From Halobacteriales archaeon QS_1_68_20 (GTDB lineage: Archaea > Halobacteriota > Halobacteria > Halobacteriales > PXRE01), in NCBI GenBank assembly GCA_003021085.1, contig PXRE01000011.1:201956-265955 (forward strand): a stretch of DNA of 64,000 nt, given 5' to 3'. Shown one piece after another: positions 41,170 through 50,294 of the stretch. The notes under the pieces are model-generated. The model had not been told where the DNA came from, searched no databases, and saw nothing but the letters and a program-made list of their open reading frames with translations. Positions within the stretch are counted from its first letter, which is position 1, and each line of letters starts with the position of its first letter. The position numbers and the translations under genes are program-made.

Positions 41170-44100
41170 TCACTGGCTCGCGGTTATCACCGCTTGCCGG
41201 GTGCCGAACTCCTCGGCGCGGACCTCCTCGGCGATGAGGTCCTCGTGCTCGCGCACCAGGTCGGCCACGCGGTCGGCGCCGACCGAGAGGTCCAGCCGGA
41301 TGCGCTGTTCGATGTCGAGTTCGAGGTCCTTGCGCATCTCCTGGACGCGCCGGATCACCTCGCGGGCGTAGCCCTCGCTCTCGACGTCCTCGGTGAGCGT
41401 CGCGTCGACGTAGACGACGCCCAGCGAGTCGCCGTCGCGGTCGACCTCGGTGCCGGCGACGCCCTCGGGGGTCTTGCGGACGAACTCGACCATGTTCTCC
41501 TCCAGATCGACCGACTCGCCGAGGTCGGCCTCGACGGCCGCTTCGAGGGCGTCCAGGCTCCGCTCGTCGACGCGAGCCTCGTTGAGCGCGTTCATGACCG
41601 CCTGGGCCTGCCCGCCGAACGCGGGGCCGAGTTCGCTCATGTCGGCCTCGGCGGCGTACTGGAGTTCGCCCCACTGCTCGCCCGCCTCGACGAGTTCGAC
41701 CTCGCGGGTGTTGAGCCGATCCGCCAGCAGGTCGGCGTACCGCTGTACGGCGCCGGCGGTCGCGTCGTCCTCGGCGGCCACGACGATCCGCCCGACCGGC
41801 CAGCGGAGTTTCCGGCCGGCCTGCTGGCGGGCGTTGGCGCCGGCCTCCTCGACGGCCCGCAACACCGCGACGTCGGCCTCCAGGTCGGGGTCGCGCAGGT
41901 CCTCGTCCGGTTCGGGCCAGTCGCACATGTGGACGGTGTCGTGGCCCCGGTCGCCGGTGAGGGTGCCGTACAGTTCGTCCGCGAGGAAGGGCGCGTACGG
42001 CGCCAGCAGGGCGACGACCTCCTCCATCAGGTGCGCGAAGGTGGCGTAGGCCGCCTGCTTGCTGGCGCTGTCGTCTTCCTCCCACATTCGCTCGCGGACG
42101 ACCTGGACGTAGAACCGCGAGACGTCGGCGACGACGAACGACAGCAGCGCGTCCAGGCCGCGGTCATGACGGAACTCCTCCAGCGCGTCGGCCATCTCTG
42201 CCTCGACGGACTGGAGGCGCGAGAGCACCCAGCGGTCGACCAGTTCGAGGTCCTCGTCACGGACGTCCAGGTCCATCGGGTCGACGTCGTCTAGCGCCAT
42301 GTACTGCAGCGGGAACCGGGCGGTGTTCCAGAGGATGTTGAGCCGACTCTCCATCTCCTCGGTCTCGTCCCAGGAGAAGTTCATGTCCTCGCCCTGGGGG
42401 TCGACCGACAGCAGGAACAGCCGCATCGGGTCCCGGCCGTACTCGTCGATGACCTCGTGGGGGTCGATGAAGATTCCCTTCGACTTGGACATTCCACGCC
42501 CGTCGGGCATGTTGGCGAACCCGTGCATCAGAACCGTCTCGTAGGGAATCTCCCCGAGTGCGGCCGCGCCCATGCCCAGTTGCGACCAGAACCACCCGCG
42601 GGTCTGGTCGTGGGCCTCGATGATGAGGTCGGCGGGCCACAGTTCCTCGAAGGCCTCGGTCTCCTCGGGGTAGTCTAGCGTCCCCCACGTCGCCACCGAG
42701 GAGTCCAGCCAGACGTCAAAGACGTCCTCGACGCGGGTGTAGGTGGTGCCGTCTTCGGCGGCGTCCGCCGCCTCGGTGCCGTCTTCGGTGATGGTGAGGT
42801 CGTCGACGGTGTCTTTGTGGAGGTCCACCTCGTCGGGGTCGAGGTCCTGGTCGACCCGTTCGGCCAGCTCCTCGCGGTCGCCGACGACGATGGCCTCTTC
42901 CATGTCGCCGTTCCAGTCTTCCGGAAGCCAGATGGGAATGGGGACGCCCCAGTAGCGCTGGCGGGAGACGTTCCAGTCCGGCGCCTCCTCGACGAAGTCC
43001 CGGAAGCGGTTGTCCCGCGCCCAGTCGGGGTGCCACTCGCTGTCCTCGATGAGGTCCAGTAGTTCGTCCTTGATGTCGGTGATGGTGATGAACCACTGGT
43101 CGGTCACCAGCTGGACGATGCCGGTGTCACACCGCCAGCAGTGGCCGTAACTGTGGGTGACGGTGCCCCGCGAGAGCATGAATCCGCGGTCTTCGAGGTC
43201 GTCCACGATGGCCGCGTTGGCGTCGCGGACGAACTCGCCGGCGTAGGGGCCGGCCCGCTCGTCGTAGACGCCGTCCGGCCCGAGCGGACAGAACACCTCC
43301 AGGCCGAGTTCCTGTCCGCGCTCGAAGTCTTCCTCACCGTGGCCGGGCGCGGAGTGGACGAGCCCGGTGCCGTCGCCGTCGACCTCGACGTAGTCGCCGC
43401 CGTAGACTTCGAAGGCGTCCTCGCCGCCGGGGTGGTCGACCAGGTCGCCCAGCGGGTGCTCGTACTCCCAGCCGAGCAGGTCCTCGCCGGTCAGTTCCTC
43501 GACGACCTCGTAGTCGTCGTAGCGGCCGGCCTTCAGCACCTCCTCGACGTTGGGTTCGCCGACGTACAGCAGTTCTTCCTGGCCGTCTCGCTCTGCACGG
43601 ACCCCCACGTACTCGCCCTCGGCGTCGACCGCGACGAAGGTGTTCGCCGGGATGGTCCACGGTGTCGTGGTCCAGATGACCAGCGAACCCTCGCGGTCCA
43701 CGAGGTCGAACTTCACGTAGATGGAGGGGTCCTCGACGTCCTCGTACTCCACCTCGTTGTTGGCGATGGCGGTCTCACAGCGCGGACACTGGGAGATGGA
43801 GCGCTGGCCCTGCTCGACCAGCCCGCGCTCGTGGGCCTGCTTGAACCCCCACCAGGCGGCCTCCATGTACTCGGGGTCCACCGTTTTGTAGGGGTTCTCC
43901 CAGTCCATCCAGACGCCGAAGTCCTGGAAGTCCTCCTGCAGGCCCTCCAGTTGCTCCTCGGCGTAGGCCTTGCACTCCTCGATGAAGTTCTCCTCGCCGA
44001 ACTCCTCGATGTCCTTCTTGTTCTCGAAGTCCAGGCGCTCCTCGACCCGCGTCTCGATGGGCAGGCCGTGCATGTCGTAGCCCGGCCGGTCGGTCACCTC

Positions 44101-44337
44101 GTAGCCCTGCATCCGCAGGTAACGGACGTAGACGTCCTTCAGGGTCTTGTTCCAGGTCGTGCCCATGTGGGCCGCCCCGGAGGTGTACGGCGGGCCGTCC
44201 ACGAAGAAGAAGTCCTCGCCGTCGCGCCGGTGTTCGACGGTCTGTTCGTAGGCGTCGACCTCGTCCCAGCGGTCGAACACCCGGTCCTCCACGTCGTGGG
44301 GTTCGTACTGGTCGGGGAGGTCCTCGAAGCGGTCCAT
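41170..44337 (-). CDS. ileS: Isoleucyl-tRNA synthetase (1055 aa)
   Basis: This enzyme charges tRNA-Ile. The class I signature is FVDGPPYTSGAAHMGTTWNK (HMGT variant of HIGH) and the KMSKS loop is GRGMSKSKGIFI. The CP1 editing domain carries VIWTTTPWTIPANTFVAV and the HSAPGHGEEDF block that contacts misactivated Val. Cys pairs (SQCPRCETAI; HCWRCDTGI) make a zinc site, and the anticodon-binding helical domain follows FYVQVVRERMWEE. The start MDRFEDLPDQ at 44337 was preferred; the frame is open 8 codons further. No antibiotic-resistance-type duplication is seen. Confidence 0.96.
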   Translation of the reverse strand: MDRFEDLPDQYEPHDVEDRVFDRWDEVDAYEQTVEHRRDGEDFFFVDGPPYTSGAAHMGTTWNKTLKDVYVRYLRMQGYEVTDRPGYDMHGLPIETRVEERLDFENKKDIEEFGEENFIEECKAYAEEQLEGLQEDFQDFGVWMDWENPYKTVDPEYMEAAWWGFKQAHERGLVEQGQRSISQCPRCETAIANNEVEYEDVEDPSIYVKFDLVDREGSLVIWTTTPWTIPANTFVAVDAEGEYVGVRAERDGQEELLYVGEPNVEEVLKAGRYDDYEVVEELTGEDLLGWEYEHPLGDLVDHPGGEDAFEVYGGDYVEVDGDGTGLVHSAPGHGEEDFERGQELGLEVFCPLGPDGVYDERAGPYAGEFVRDANAAIVDDLEDRGFMLSRGTVTHSYGHCWRCDTGIVQLVTDQWFITITDIKDELLDLIEDSEWHPDWARDNRFRDFVEEAPDWNVSRQRYWGVPIPIWLPEDWNGDMEEAIVVGDREELAERVDQDLDPDEVDLHKDTVDDLTITEDGTEAADAAEDGTTYTRVEDVFDVWLDSSVATWGTLDYPEETEAFEELWPADLIIEAHDQTRGWFWSQLGMGAAALGEIPYETVLMHGFANMPDGRGMSKSKGIFIDPHEVIDEYGRDPMRLFLLSVDPQGEDMNFSWDETEEMESRLNILWNTARFPLQYMALDDVDPMDLDVRDEDLELVDRWVLSRLQSVEAEMADALEEFRHDRGLDALLSFVVADVSRFYVQVVRERMWEEDDSASKQAAYATFAHLMEEVVALLAPYAPFLADELYGTLTGDRGHDTVHMCDWPEPDEDLRDPDLEADVAVLRAVEEAGANARQQAGRKLRWPVGRIVVAAEDDATAGAVQRYADLLADRLNTREVELVEAGEQWGELQYAAEADMSELGPAFGGQAQAVMNALNEARVDERSLDALEAAVEADLGESVDLEENMVEFVRKTPEGVAGTEVDRDGDSLGVVYVDATLTEDVESEGYAREVIRRVQEMRKDLELDIEQRIRLDLSVGADRVADLVREHEDLIAEEVRAEEFGTRQAVITASQ

Positions 44338-44388
44338 GTGCGGACGGACACGCTCGGGCATTAAAAGGGAGACGGTCCTGCAGACGGC

Positions 44389-44898
44389 TCAGTCCACGTA
44401 GTCGACGTACTTCCCGCCGAGGACCGCACCGACCGCCGCCGGCAACCCGACGAAGAGGCCGGCGAACAGGCTTAACACCGACCACGCCAGCGATCCCACG
44501 TAGACCCCGACCAACCCGCCCAGTGCGTCGTGGCCGGTCTGTGCCATCGACCAGAGGACGACCGCGATCACGCCCAGCAGCGCGACGACGATGGGCGACA
44601 GCAGGATGGACCCGACCAGTCGCTCGCGGTAGGTCTCGTAGGGGATGTCGACGCTCCGGCGGTACCGCACGCAGGTCACGAACGCGACGACGGCCGCAAT
44701 CGCGGCCGCGACGTAGACCCCGCCCCCGCCACCGTCCACGCTGACGACGTCGACGGGGAACGTCCCACCCTCGGCCCGCCGGAGCGCGAACTCCTGCCAC
44801 GGACCGACCAGCAACACGAGGAAGAACGCGACCGTCACGACGCCGGCGGCCATCCCTTCGCGCGTCGGCGACGGCCCGCCAGCGTCCTCGGACGTCAT
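44389..44898 (-). CDS. Membrane protein of unknown function (169 aa)
   Basis: Four hydrophobic helices are visible (GMAAGVVTVAFFLVLLVG; VYVAAAIAAVVAFVTCV; LLSPIVVALLGVIAVVLW; GVYVGSLAWSVLSLFAGLFV) with a short acidic N-terminus and a charged loop RYRRSVDIPYETYRERLVGS. No signature motif is recognised. It lies upstream of ileS on the same strand, with a 51-nt gap that includes the ileS promoter region. Confidence 0.65.
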   Translation of the reverse strand: MTSEDAGGPSPTREGMAAGVVTVAFFLVLLVGPWQEFALRRAEGGTFPVDVVSVDGGGGGVYVAAAIAAVVAFVTCVRYRRSVDIPYETYRERLVGSILLSPIVVALLGVIAVVLWSMAQTGHDALGGLVGVYVGSLAWSVLSLFAGLFVGLPAAVGAVLGGKYVDYVD

Positions 44899-45007
44899 GG
44901 TCTGGCGATAATTTCAACGAGAATTAAACGTTTCGAATGGAGGGTCAGCGCGGCCGGCCGTCGACCCGACCACAAGCGACTTCGCCGCCGCGGTCGAGGA
45001 CTCCCCC

Positions 45008-45625
45008 GTGCCGTCGTTTCCCGACCCGGAAACCCGCAACGTCCTCCTGCCTGGGTGTGCGCGCTGTCCGGGCCTCGCCGACTGCCGCGAGCGCATCGCC
45101 TGGGGCAACGGGCCCGCGGACGCCGACGTGGTGGTCGTCGGCGAGGCGCCCGCTCCCGGCGATCCCGACGCCGACCGGTGGCGAGGCGGCAACCAAACCG
45201 GGATGGCCTACACCTCCCGGCACTCCGGCCGCCGGATCAGGAACCTGTTCGCGGACCTCGGCTACGACCCCTACTACACCAACGCCGTCAAGTGCTTCCC
45301 GCAGGACCCCGAGGACCCGACCACCAACCGCGAACCGACGCCGGCCGAGCGCCGGCGCTGCGGCGCCCACCTCCGCACGGAAATCGAGACGGTCGACCCC
45401 GACGTCGTCGTGGCGACCGGCAAGCACGCCACCGAGTCGGTCGCCCGCCTGGCGGGTCGCTCCGTCGACGGCTTCCTGGATTCGGTGGTCTCTCCGCTGG
45501 CGTGTCCCGAACTGGGCGCGACGCTCCTGCCGATCCTCCATCCCTCCTACCAGGAGGTGTGGCTGGCGCGACTGGGGTACGACCGCGAGGAGTACCGCGC
45601 GGCCATCGAAGCGCAGTTGCCGTAG
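45008..45625 (+). CDS. Uracil-DNA glycosylase, family 4 (205 aa)
   Basis: This repair enzyme removes uracil from DNA, important against cytosine deamination in a GC-rich genome. The iron-sulfur cysteines are C17 and C20 (PGCARCPG) plus those in NAVKCFPQD and ERRRCGAHL. Catalytic and binding motifs are VVVGEAPAPGDPDADR (motif A) and TLLPILHPSYQE (motif B). The start is GTG 45008. It lies 57 nt before the HIT gene and may be transcribed with it. Confidence 0.9.
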   Translation: MPSFPDPETRNVLLPGCARCPGLADCRERIAWGNGPADADVVVVGEAPAPGDPDADRWRGGNQTGMAYTSRHSGRRIRNLFADLGYDPYYTNAVKCFPQDPEDPTTNREPTPAERRRCGAHLRTEIETVDPDVVVATGKHATESVARLAGRSVDGFLDSVVSPLACPELGATLLPILHPSYQEVWLARLGYDREEYRAAIEAQLP

Positions 45626-45682
45626 TCGGTCGCACCGTCGGAGCGATAACCTTCATGGTCGGGCGGTGCTACCCCTCGACCG

Positions 45683-46111
45683 ATGAGCGAGGACTGCATC
45701 TTCTGTGCCATCGTCTCGGGCGACCAACCGGGCCACGTCGTCTACGAGGACGATTCGACCGTCGCCTTCCTCGACGCGAACCCGCTGGCGCCGGGACACA
45801 CGCTGGTCGTTCCCCGGGACCACCACGAGCGCGTCCAGGACATGCCCGACGACGTCGCACGTGACGTGTTCCGGACGATCCACCGCCTGGTACCCCGGAT
45901 CGAGGACGCGGTCGACGCCGACGCGACCAACGTGGGCTTCAACAACGGCGAGACGGCGGGCCAGGTCGTCCCCCACGTCCACGGCCACGTCGTCCCGCGG
46001 TTCGAGGGCGACGGCGGCCGGCCAATCCACGCCGTCGCCGCCAGCCAGGAGGACCTCGACGACGACGAACTCGCCGCCATCGCCGAGGACGTCCGGAGCG
46101 CCGGCGAGTGA
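45683..46111 (+). CDS. HIT-family nucleotide hydrolase (142 aa)
   Basis: This is a histidine-triad protein, probably acting on dinucleoside polyphosphates or AMP-amidates. The zinc-type N-terminus CIFCAIVSGDQP and the triad VVPHVHGHVVPRFEGD are intact, with NNGETAGQ ahead of the triad as usual. Length is normal. The downstream DNA turns abruptly AT-rich. Confidence 0.92.
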   Translation: MSEDCIFCAIVSGDQPGHVVYEDDSTVAFLDANPLAPGHTLVVPRDHHERVQDMPDDVARDVFRTIHRLVPRIEDAVDADATNVGFNNGETAGQVVPHVHGHVVPRFEGDGGRPIHAVAASQEDLDDDELAAIAEDVRSAGE

Positions 46112-46283
46112 GGCGACCACGCTCCGGCCGCAGAGCGGGACGTTCCCGGTTATTCGGGTCTTATGTTGGATGATGGAGGTGATATTAACGACATTCAAAC
46201 TGATGAGCACACTAACGCCGACGATCTAATGGACAACAGAACTAAAGGTAAGGATGGTACGGACACGACATAATATTCTCTTG

Positions 46284-47171
46284 TTATCCAAGAACTGTTT
46301 CGTCATACGTCTCCGCGACACTTTGGAGAACGCCGCTCATCTCACGGTCTTCAAGAAGTTCCGTACGGTAGTTGTCAAGATAGGTCTCAAAGTCAGATAT
46401 CGTTTCATCTGCTTCCGACTCCCATCGTGAGATTTGATCGTTGGGAACATGTTCGTTAAACTTCAATTGAAGGACTGCTTGGCTTAGTGTCTCCACAAAC
46501 GTGTCAAGAAATGTATCAATGTCTTCATACGGATTTTCCTGTTCCAGCAGAAGTCGTGCAGTATCATCCCATCGAAGGAAGAAGGTCTGGAAGGAAGCAA
46601 AGTCCTCGTCGTTTTCGGGATACGTGATTATGAGTTCATCTAAATACGCAGTGATGAGTTCTTTGTTACTTTCGACCTCAAACTCGTACTGGGTAAGAAC
46701 CTCCTGGCTATCAAGATCCATATACTGGAGATGTTCACGGAGTTCACTGTACGCGCGGATGAAACTATTCGGTGAGTATGCTTGATATTGGTACGACTCC
46801 AGATAACGTGAGTTACGGCGTTTAAAACGATTGAGGGTCCATTTGACGGTACTGTCAATGAGGTCACGTTCCTCAGAAGAAATATCGAAATCATCTGCTT
46901 CCAATTCCCAAACGGGTTTGTAGGCTTGGCCTCCCCACGGTGCTGACGGAGCGGCATAGAATTCATCGTTTACTGACTGTTCATCGGCCATCTCACCATA
47001 TTTGTACCAATAGCGGGGCAGACCGATATCCGTCTCGTAGTTGTCCTGAAGATGGCGAGCAGAGATACACCAGAGTTTGTGAAAGACAGTTTTCGGGACA
47101 AGGCCGCGCTGTTCTTGGTGATGCATGAGCAGTTGGTGACCAAGATACTCTACCGCACCGAGGTTGCCCAT
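46284..47171 (-). CDS. Orphan protein in an AT-rich island (295 aa)
   Basis: I do not recognise the family. ATG 47171 gives MGNLGAVEYLGHQLLMHHQE; a longer start at 47225 is possible. The N-terminal KTVFHKLWCISARHL and LPRYWYKYGEM recall the Panacea/SocA-type pattern (a helix followed by YWYKYGP), seen in antitoxin-like and phage-linked proteins. That resemblance is weak. The C-terminal 150 residues are helical and acidic (DTFLDTFVETLSQAVLQLKF). The codons are strongly AT-biased compared with both neighbours, pointing to horizontal transfer. No membrane or signal segment is present. Confidence 0.6.
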   Translation of the reverse strand: MGNLGAVEYLGHQLLMHHQEQRGLVPKTVFHKLWCISARHLQDNYETDIGLPRYWYKYGEMADEQSVNDEFYAAPSAPWGGQAYKPVWELEADDFDISSEERDLIDSTVKWTLNRFKRRNSRYLESYQYQAYSPNSFIRAYSELREHLQYMDLDSQEVLTQYEFEVESNKELITAYLDELIITYPENDEDFASFQTFFLRWDDTARLLLEQENPYEDIDTFLDTFVETLSQAVLQLKFNEHVPNDQISRWESEADETISDFETYLDNYRTELLEDREMSGVLQSVAETYDETVLG

Positions 47172-47548
47172 ACAGACGATTGGCCATGCATTAACTATAG
47201 TCCTTTGCTTAAACCTAGATGGCAATTTGAACGGCGAATCGGGGCGTTTGAGGCATTATAGTCCAGATTTCGCGCTTATTTGTTTGATGAGAGGTTCTTT
47301 CACGTCTGGACATTAGAGGCACGCCTATTATGTCCATTTTATCTCCATGTCTGCATCATCTGAATCAGTTTGAGTGTTTTATGTATTCCCTTCATGGCCG
47401 CTAGCCACTTCTAAAACAGGTAGAATTCCCGCCTGAATACTGCTGATGATGCACTTAACCCACTTCTAGAAGTCGTCAGTAGGCATTAGCGAGATAGGCG
47501 CTCAGAGGCAATAAGGTGTTAGCTCTTCGTCTCAAATTACGGCATAGA
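47172..47548. other. AT-rich intergenic stretch
   Basis: About 375 nt without a credible gene. A near-repeat of CACTTCTA-AA occurs at 47407 and 47461. I see no terminal inverted repeats or transposase remnant. Confidence 0.4.
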
Positions 47549-47555
47549 TTTAAAT
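47549..47555 (+). promoter_or_regulatory. TATA box of the Cas4-like nuclease gene
   Basis: TTTAAAT lies 31 nt before GTG 47580, supporting that start. Confidence 0.5.
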
Positions 47556-47579
47556 CCAAACGGGCGGCCAACCCGGGGC

Positions 47580-48248
47580 GTGTCCCTAGCGTTCAGCGAG
47601 GTGGCGATGGCCGCCTACTGCCCCCGGAAACTCTACTACGCCCGCAGTCACGACGACCTCGCGCAGGGCCCGCCAGAAGAGGTGCGTGCGGTCCGCGAAC
47701 TCGCCTTCCGGTACGAAGACCTGCTGGCGGCCGACGACGCCGCCCTGCGAGCCGAACCGCTCTCGGTTTCGCCCCTGCAGTTCCGGCGGAACCTGGGCTG
47801 TGCGAGCGCCCGGTTCGACGTCTTCGACGGCCTGGCCGACCCCGACGACAGGGACGTCTTCCTCGACGGCCGGGACTGCCACGGCATCGCCCACAAGGTC
47901 GTCGAGGCCGACCCGCCGGTCCCGTCGCTGGTGTCGGCCGGGGAACCGCCGGAGCAGGGCGTCTGGGAACCCCAGTCCGTCCGCGCCGTGGCGGCCGCGA
48001 AGGCGCTGAGTTACGAGCGCGAGCGCCCGGTCGAGCGGGCGTTCTACGAGTACCCCGCTCACGGGACGATCAGGGAGGTACGGCTCACGACCCACCGGAA
48101 AGCCGCCTATCGCCGGGCGGTCCGCGCGGTGAAGTCGCTGGACGGGCCCCCGCCACGGTTGCGAGACGACGCGAAGTGCGACGCCTGCGAGTACCGGACG
48201 GAGTGTGGCGTCCGCACGCGGTCGCTGAAGTCGTTGCTGGGGCTGTGA
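47580..48248 (+). CDS. Cas4/Dna2-like PD-(D/E)XK nuclease (222 aa)
   Basis: The cysteine arrangement of Cas4-type iron-sulfur nucleases is present: one Cys early (AYCPRKLYYAR) and a C-terminal cluster CDACEYRTECG. Between them, FLDGRDCHGIAHKVVEAD occupies the place of the GxxD strand, and VERAFYEYPAHGTIREVRL could supply the acidic strand, although the active-site residues are not canonical. GTG 47580 is the start. No cas gene or CRISPR array is near, so it is more likely a stand-alone repair-type protein than part of an adaptation module. Confidence 0.72.
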   Translation: MSLAFSEVAMAAYCPRKLYYARSHDDLAQGPPEEVRAVRELAFRYEDLLAADDAALRAEPLSVSPLQFRRNLGCASARFDVFDGLADPDDRDVFLDGRDCHGIAHKVVEADPPVPSLVSAGEPPEQGVWEPQSVRAVAAAKALSYERERPVERAFYEYPAHGTIREVRLTTHRKAAYRRAVRAVKSLDGPPPRLRDDAKCDACEYRTECGVRTRSLKSLLGL

Positions 48249-48279
48249 TCACCGGCGGTGTGGGCCAGTCGGCCGCCGA

Positions 48280-48861
48280 TCAGTGGTCGGCCAGCCAGGT
48301 CTCCACCTCGTCGGCCTCGTGGCCCCGGCGGACGACCTCGCCTGCCTCGACGTCGACGACGGTGCTGCCGCCGCCCGGCGTCTCGCCGTCGTCGAGGACG
48401 ACCGCCGCGGCCGACCCGATCTCGTCGTCGAGGTCCGCGACCGCCCGGGCGCTCGATCGTCCGCTGACGTTCGCGCTCGTGGCGGTGACCGGGGCGACCC
48501 GCTCCAGCAGCGACAGCGCCAGGTCGTGGTCGGGAACCCGGACGCCGACGCGGTCCCGGCCACCGGTGAGCACGTCCGGCACCACGTCCCGGCGTTCACA
48601 GATCACCGTGACCGGCCCCGGGAGGAACGCGTCCATGAACCGGCGCGTGCGCTCGGTCGGCCGGACGAACTCGGTGGCCGCGTCGACGTCCGGGACGGCC
48701 AGCGAGATGGGGTCGTCGCGGTCCCGTCGCTTCGCGTCGTAGACGGCCTCGACGGCCGCCGGATCGAGTGCGTCGGCGCCGAGGCCGTAGACGGTCTCGG
48801 TGGGGAAGACGACGAGGTCGCCGTCGTCGACTGCGTCCGTTGCCCGGTCGAGGTCGCTCAT
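48280..48861 (-). CDS. Threonylcarbamoyl-AMP synthase, Sua5/YciO/YrdC family (193 aa)
   Basis: This enzyme makes threonylcarbamoyl-adenylate for the t6A modification of tRNAs reading ANN codons. The YrdC core shows VVFPTETVYGLGADAL, a basic KRRDRDDPISL block, LPGPVTVICERR and TATSANVSG. Only the YrdC domain is encoded, without the C-terminal Sua5 extension. The start MSDLDRATDAV was preferred over an ATG 26 codons upstream because the upstream part overlaps the promoter and is arginine-rich. Confidence 0.88.
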   Translation of the reverse strand: MSDLDRATDAVDDGDLVVFPTETVYGLGADALDPAAVEAVYDAKRRDRDDPISLAVPDVDAATEFVRPTERTRRFMDAFLPGPVTVICERRDVVPDVLTGGRDRVGVRVPDHDLALSLLERVAPVTATSANVSGRSSARAVADLDDEIGSAAAVVLDDGETPGGGSTVVDVEAGEVVRRGHEADEVETWLADH

Positions 48862-49000
48862 CGTTCGTCGTTCGGTCGGTGACCGGAAAAAGCGTGACGT
48901 CACGGGTCGAGAAATCCGCCCTCGGGAACGGCGGGTCACGCCGGTTGCGTCACGTCAGCCGTCGTCGGTACCGGCGTGAAGTTCTTCGCCACCCGCGCGA

Positions 49001-49768
49001 TTACGGGTAGACCGTTCCGCTGATGTACGGGAAGTTCTTCGGCACGGCCGTCTTCGACCAGAGGTAGGTGTCCTCCACCATCGGCCAGTTCAGTTTGTCG
49101 CCGTTGCGTCGGATCTCGAAGTGGATGTGGGGGCCGGTGGAGTTGCCGGTGCTCCCCATCTCGCCGAGGTACTCGCCGTCGCCGACCCACTGGCCGCTGC
49201 TGACGCCGATGGAATCCATGTGGGCGTAGCGGGTCTGGTAGCCGTTCTCGTGGTCGACGTACACGACGTTGCCGTAGCCGGACACCCAGCCTGCGTAGCT
49301 GACGGTCCCTTCGCGGGCCGCGTAGATGTTCGTCCCGTAGTCGTTGGTGATGTCACACCCCCGGTGGTACCGGGATCCACCGTCACGGGTGTCCCAGTAC
49401 GTCGAGGAAATGCGCCCCCAGGTGGGATACGCGAAATTGGGGTGGGTCGTCCAGTCGTCCGCCGCGTAGCCCCGGACCCGGCCGGGTTCGTCGGCGTCGC
49501 CGTTGACCCGGAAGTACCACCAGCGGTAGCCGTCGTTGTAGTACGGGCCGTCCTCGATACGCATCCCGGTGTACTGGTCGGCGGTCCGGATGGTCCCGCC
49601 GCCGACCGTCGGGGAGTCGCGGATGTTCAGTCGGTCGGTCGTGTAGACCGGTTGCCAGGCACTGTGGGCGCTGGCTTCCTCCGACATCGCCGTCGGCACC
49701 GCCACGCCGGCCGCCACGGCACCCGCCGCCGATCGCATGAACTTACGCCTGTTTACGTCTTTGGACAT
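49001..49768 (-). CDS. Secreted M23-type peptidase with SH3-like domain (255 aa)
   Basis: A Tat signal (VNRRKFMRSAAGAVAAG) precedes an SH3-like domain (TTDRLNIRDSPTVGG ... YRWWYFRVNG, residues about 42-95) and an M23 zinc peptidase domain (RYHRGCDITNDYG; GNVVYVDHENGYQTRYAHMD; GPHIHFEIRR). The HxxxD and HxH zinc ligands are present. Bacterial relatives cut peptidoglycan, which archaea lack. The target here could be bacterial walls or surface glycoprotein; this is unknown. It stands alone. Confidence 0.88.
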   Translation of the reverse strand: MSKDVNRRKFMRSAAGAVAAGVAVPTAMSEEASAHSAWQPVYTTDRLNIRDSPTVGGGTIRTADQYTGMRIEDGPYYNDGYRWWYFRVNGDADEPGRVRGYAADDWTTHPNFAYPTWGRISSTYWDTRDGGSRYHRGCDITNDYGTNIYAAREGTVSYAGWVSGYGNVVYVDHENGYQTRYAHMDSIGVSSGQWVGDGEYLGEMGSTGNSTGPHIHFEIRRNGDKLNWPMVEDTYLWSKTAVPKNFPYISGTVYP

Positions 49769-49902
49769 GGTCCGGGATTATTTAACCGAGTAATGTAAAA
49801 TAAATACTCTGGAACGGCGTATTGGTTGAAGACCGTTCAACTCGCTATCGAACGGGCGCGACGGCTCACTGTCGTCTGGGCCATGGAGCAAGAGGTGGCC
49901 GG

Positions 49903-50166
49903 TTACGCTCCGGCCGCGCCGTCGCCGTAGGTCTCCTCCAGGTACGCAACGATGTCGTCGCTCTCGGGCATCCCGTCGACGTCGTGGGCCTCGTCGACGA
50001 TGACCGGGACGCCGGTCTGGCCGCTGACCGCCTCGACCTCCGAGCGCTCGCCGTGCGAGCGCGGGACCTCGTGTTCCTCGTAGTCCAGACCCAGTTCGTC
50101 GAGTTTCCGCTCTACCTTCGCGCAGTACGGGCAACCGGGGAGTTTGTACAGTTCGATGTCGCTCAT
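49903..50166 (-). CDS. Glutaredoxin/GST-N-type thioredoxin-fold protein (87 aa)
   Basis: This small redox protein begins MSDIELYKLPGCPYCAKVER, with a CPYC active site. It then has the cis-proline block TGVPVIVDE and a DGMPESDDIVAYLEETYG end, as in glutaredoxin-like haloarchaeal proteins. It probably reduces disulfides or glutathionyl-like mixed disulfides with gamma-glutamylcysteine, the haloarchaeal thiol (general knowledge). The start was taken three codons inside the longest frame. Confidence 0.88.
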   Translation of the reverse strand: MSDIELYKLPGCPYCAKVERKLDELGLDYEEHEVPRSHGERSEVEAVSGQTGVPVIVDEAHDVDGMPESDDIVAYLEETYGDGAAGA

Positions 50167-50294
50167 CACCTCCACTTGCGCGTGGGCGCCTAAATGTCCG
50201 ACGGGGCCGTGCGCGGGTCGGTCCGAACCACGACCCGGGCGGGCCGGTTCGACCGAACGGGAACGTTTTGACGGCCCCGGCGCTACCCTCGTCC

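Noticed and set aside
47172-47548. Possible CRISPR leader or array in the AT-rich DNA before the Cas4-like gene
   Set aside because: Only one near-repeat of about 10 nt is present, without regular spacing. No array exists in the window.
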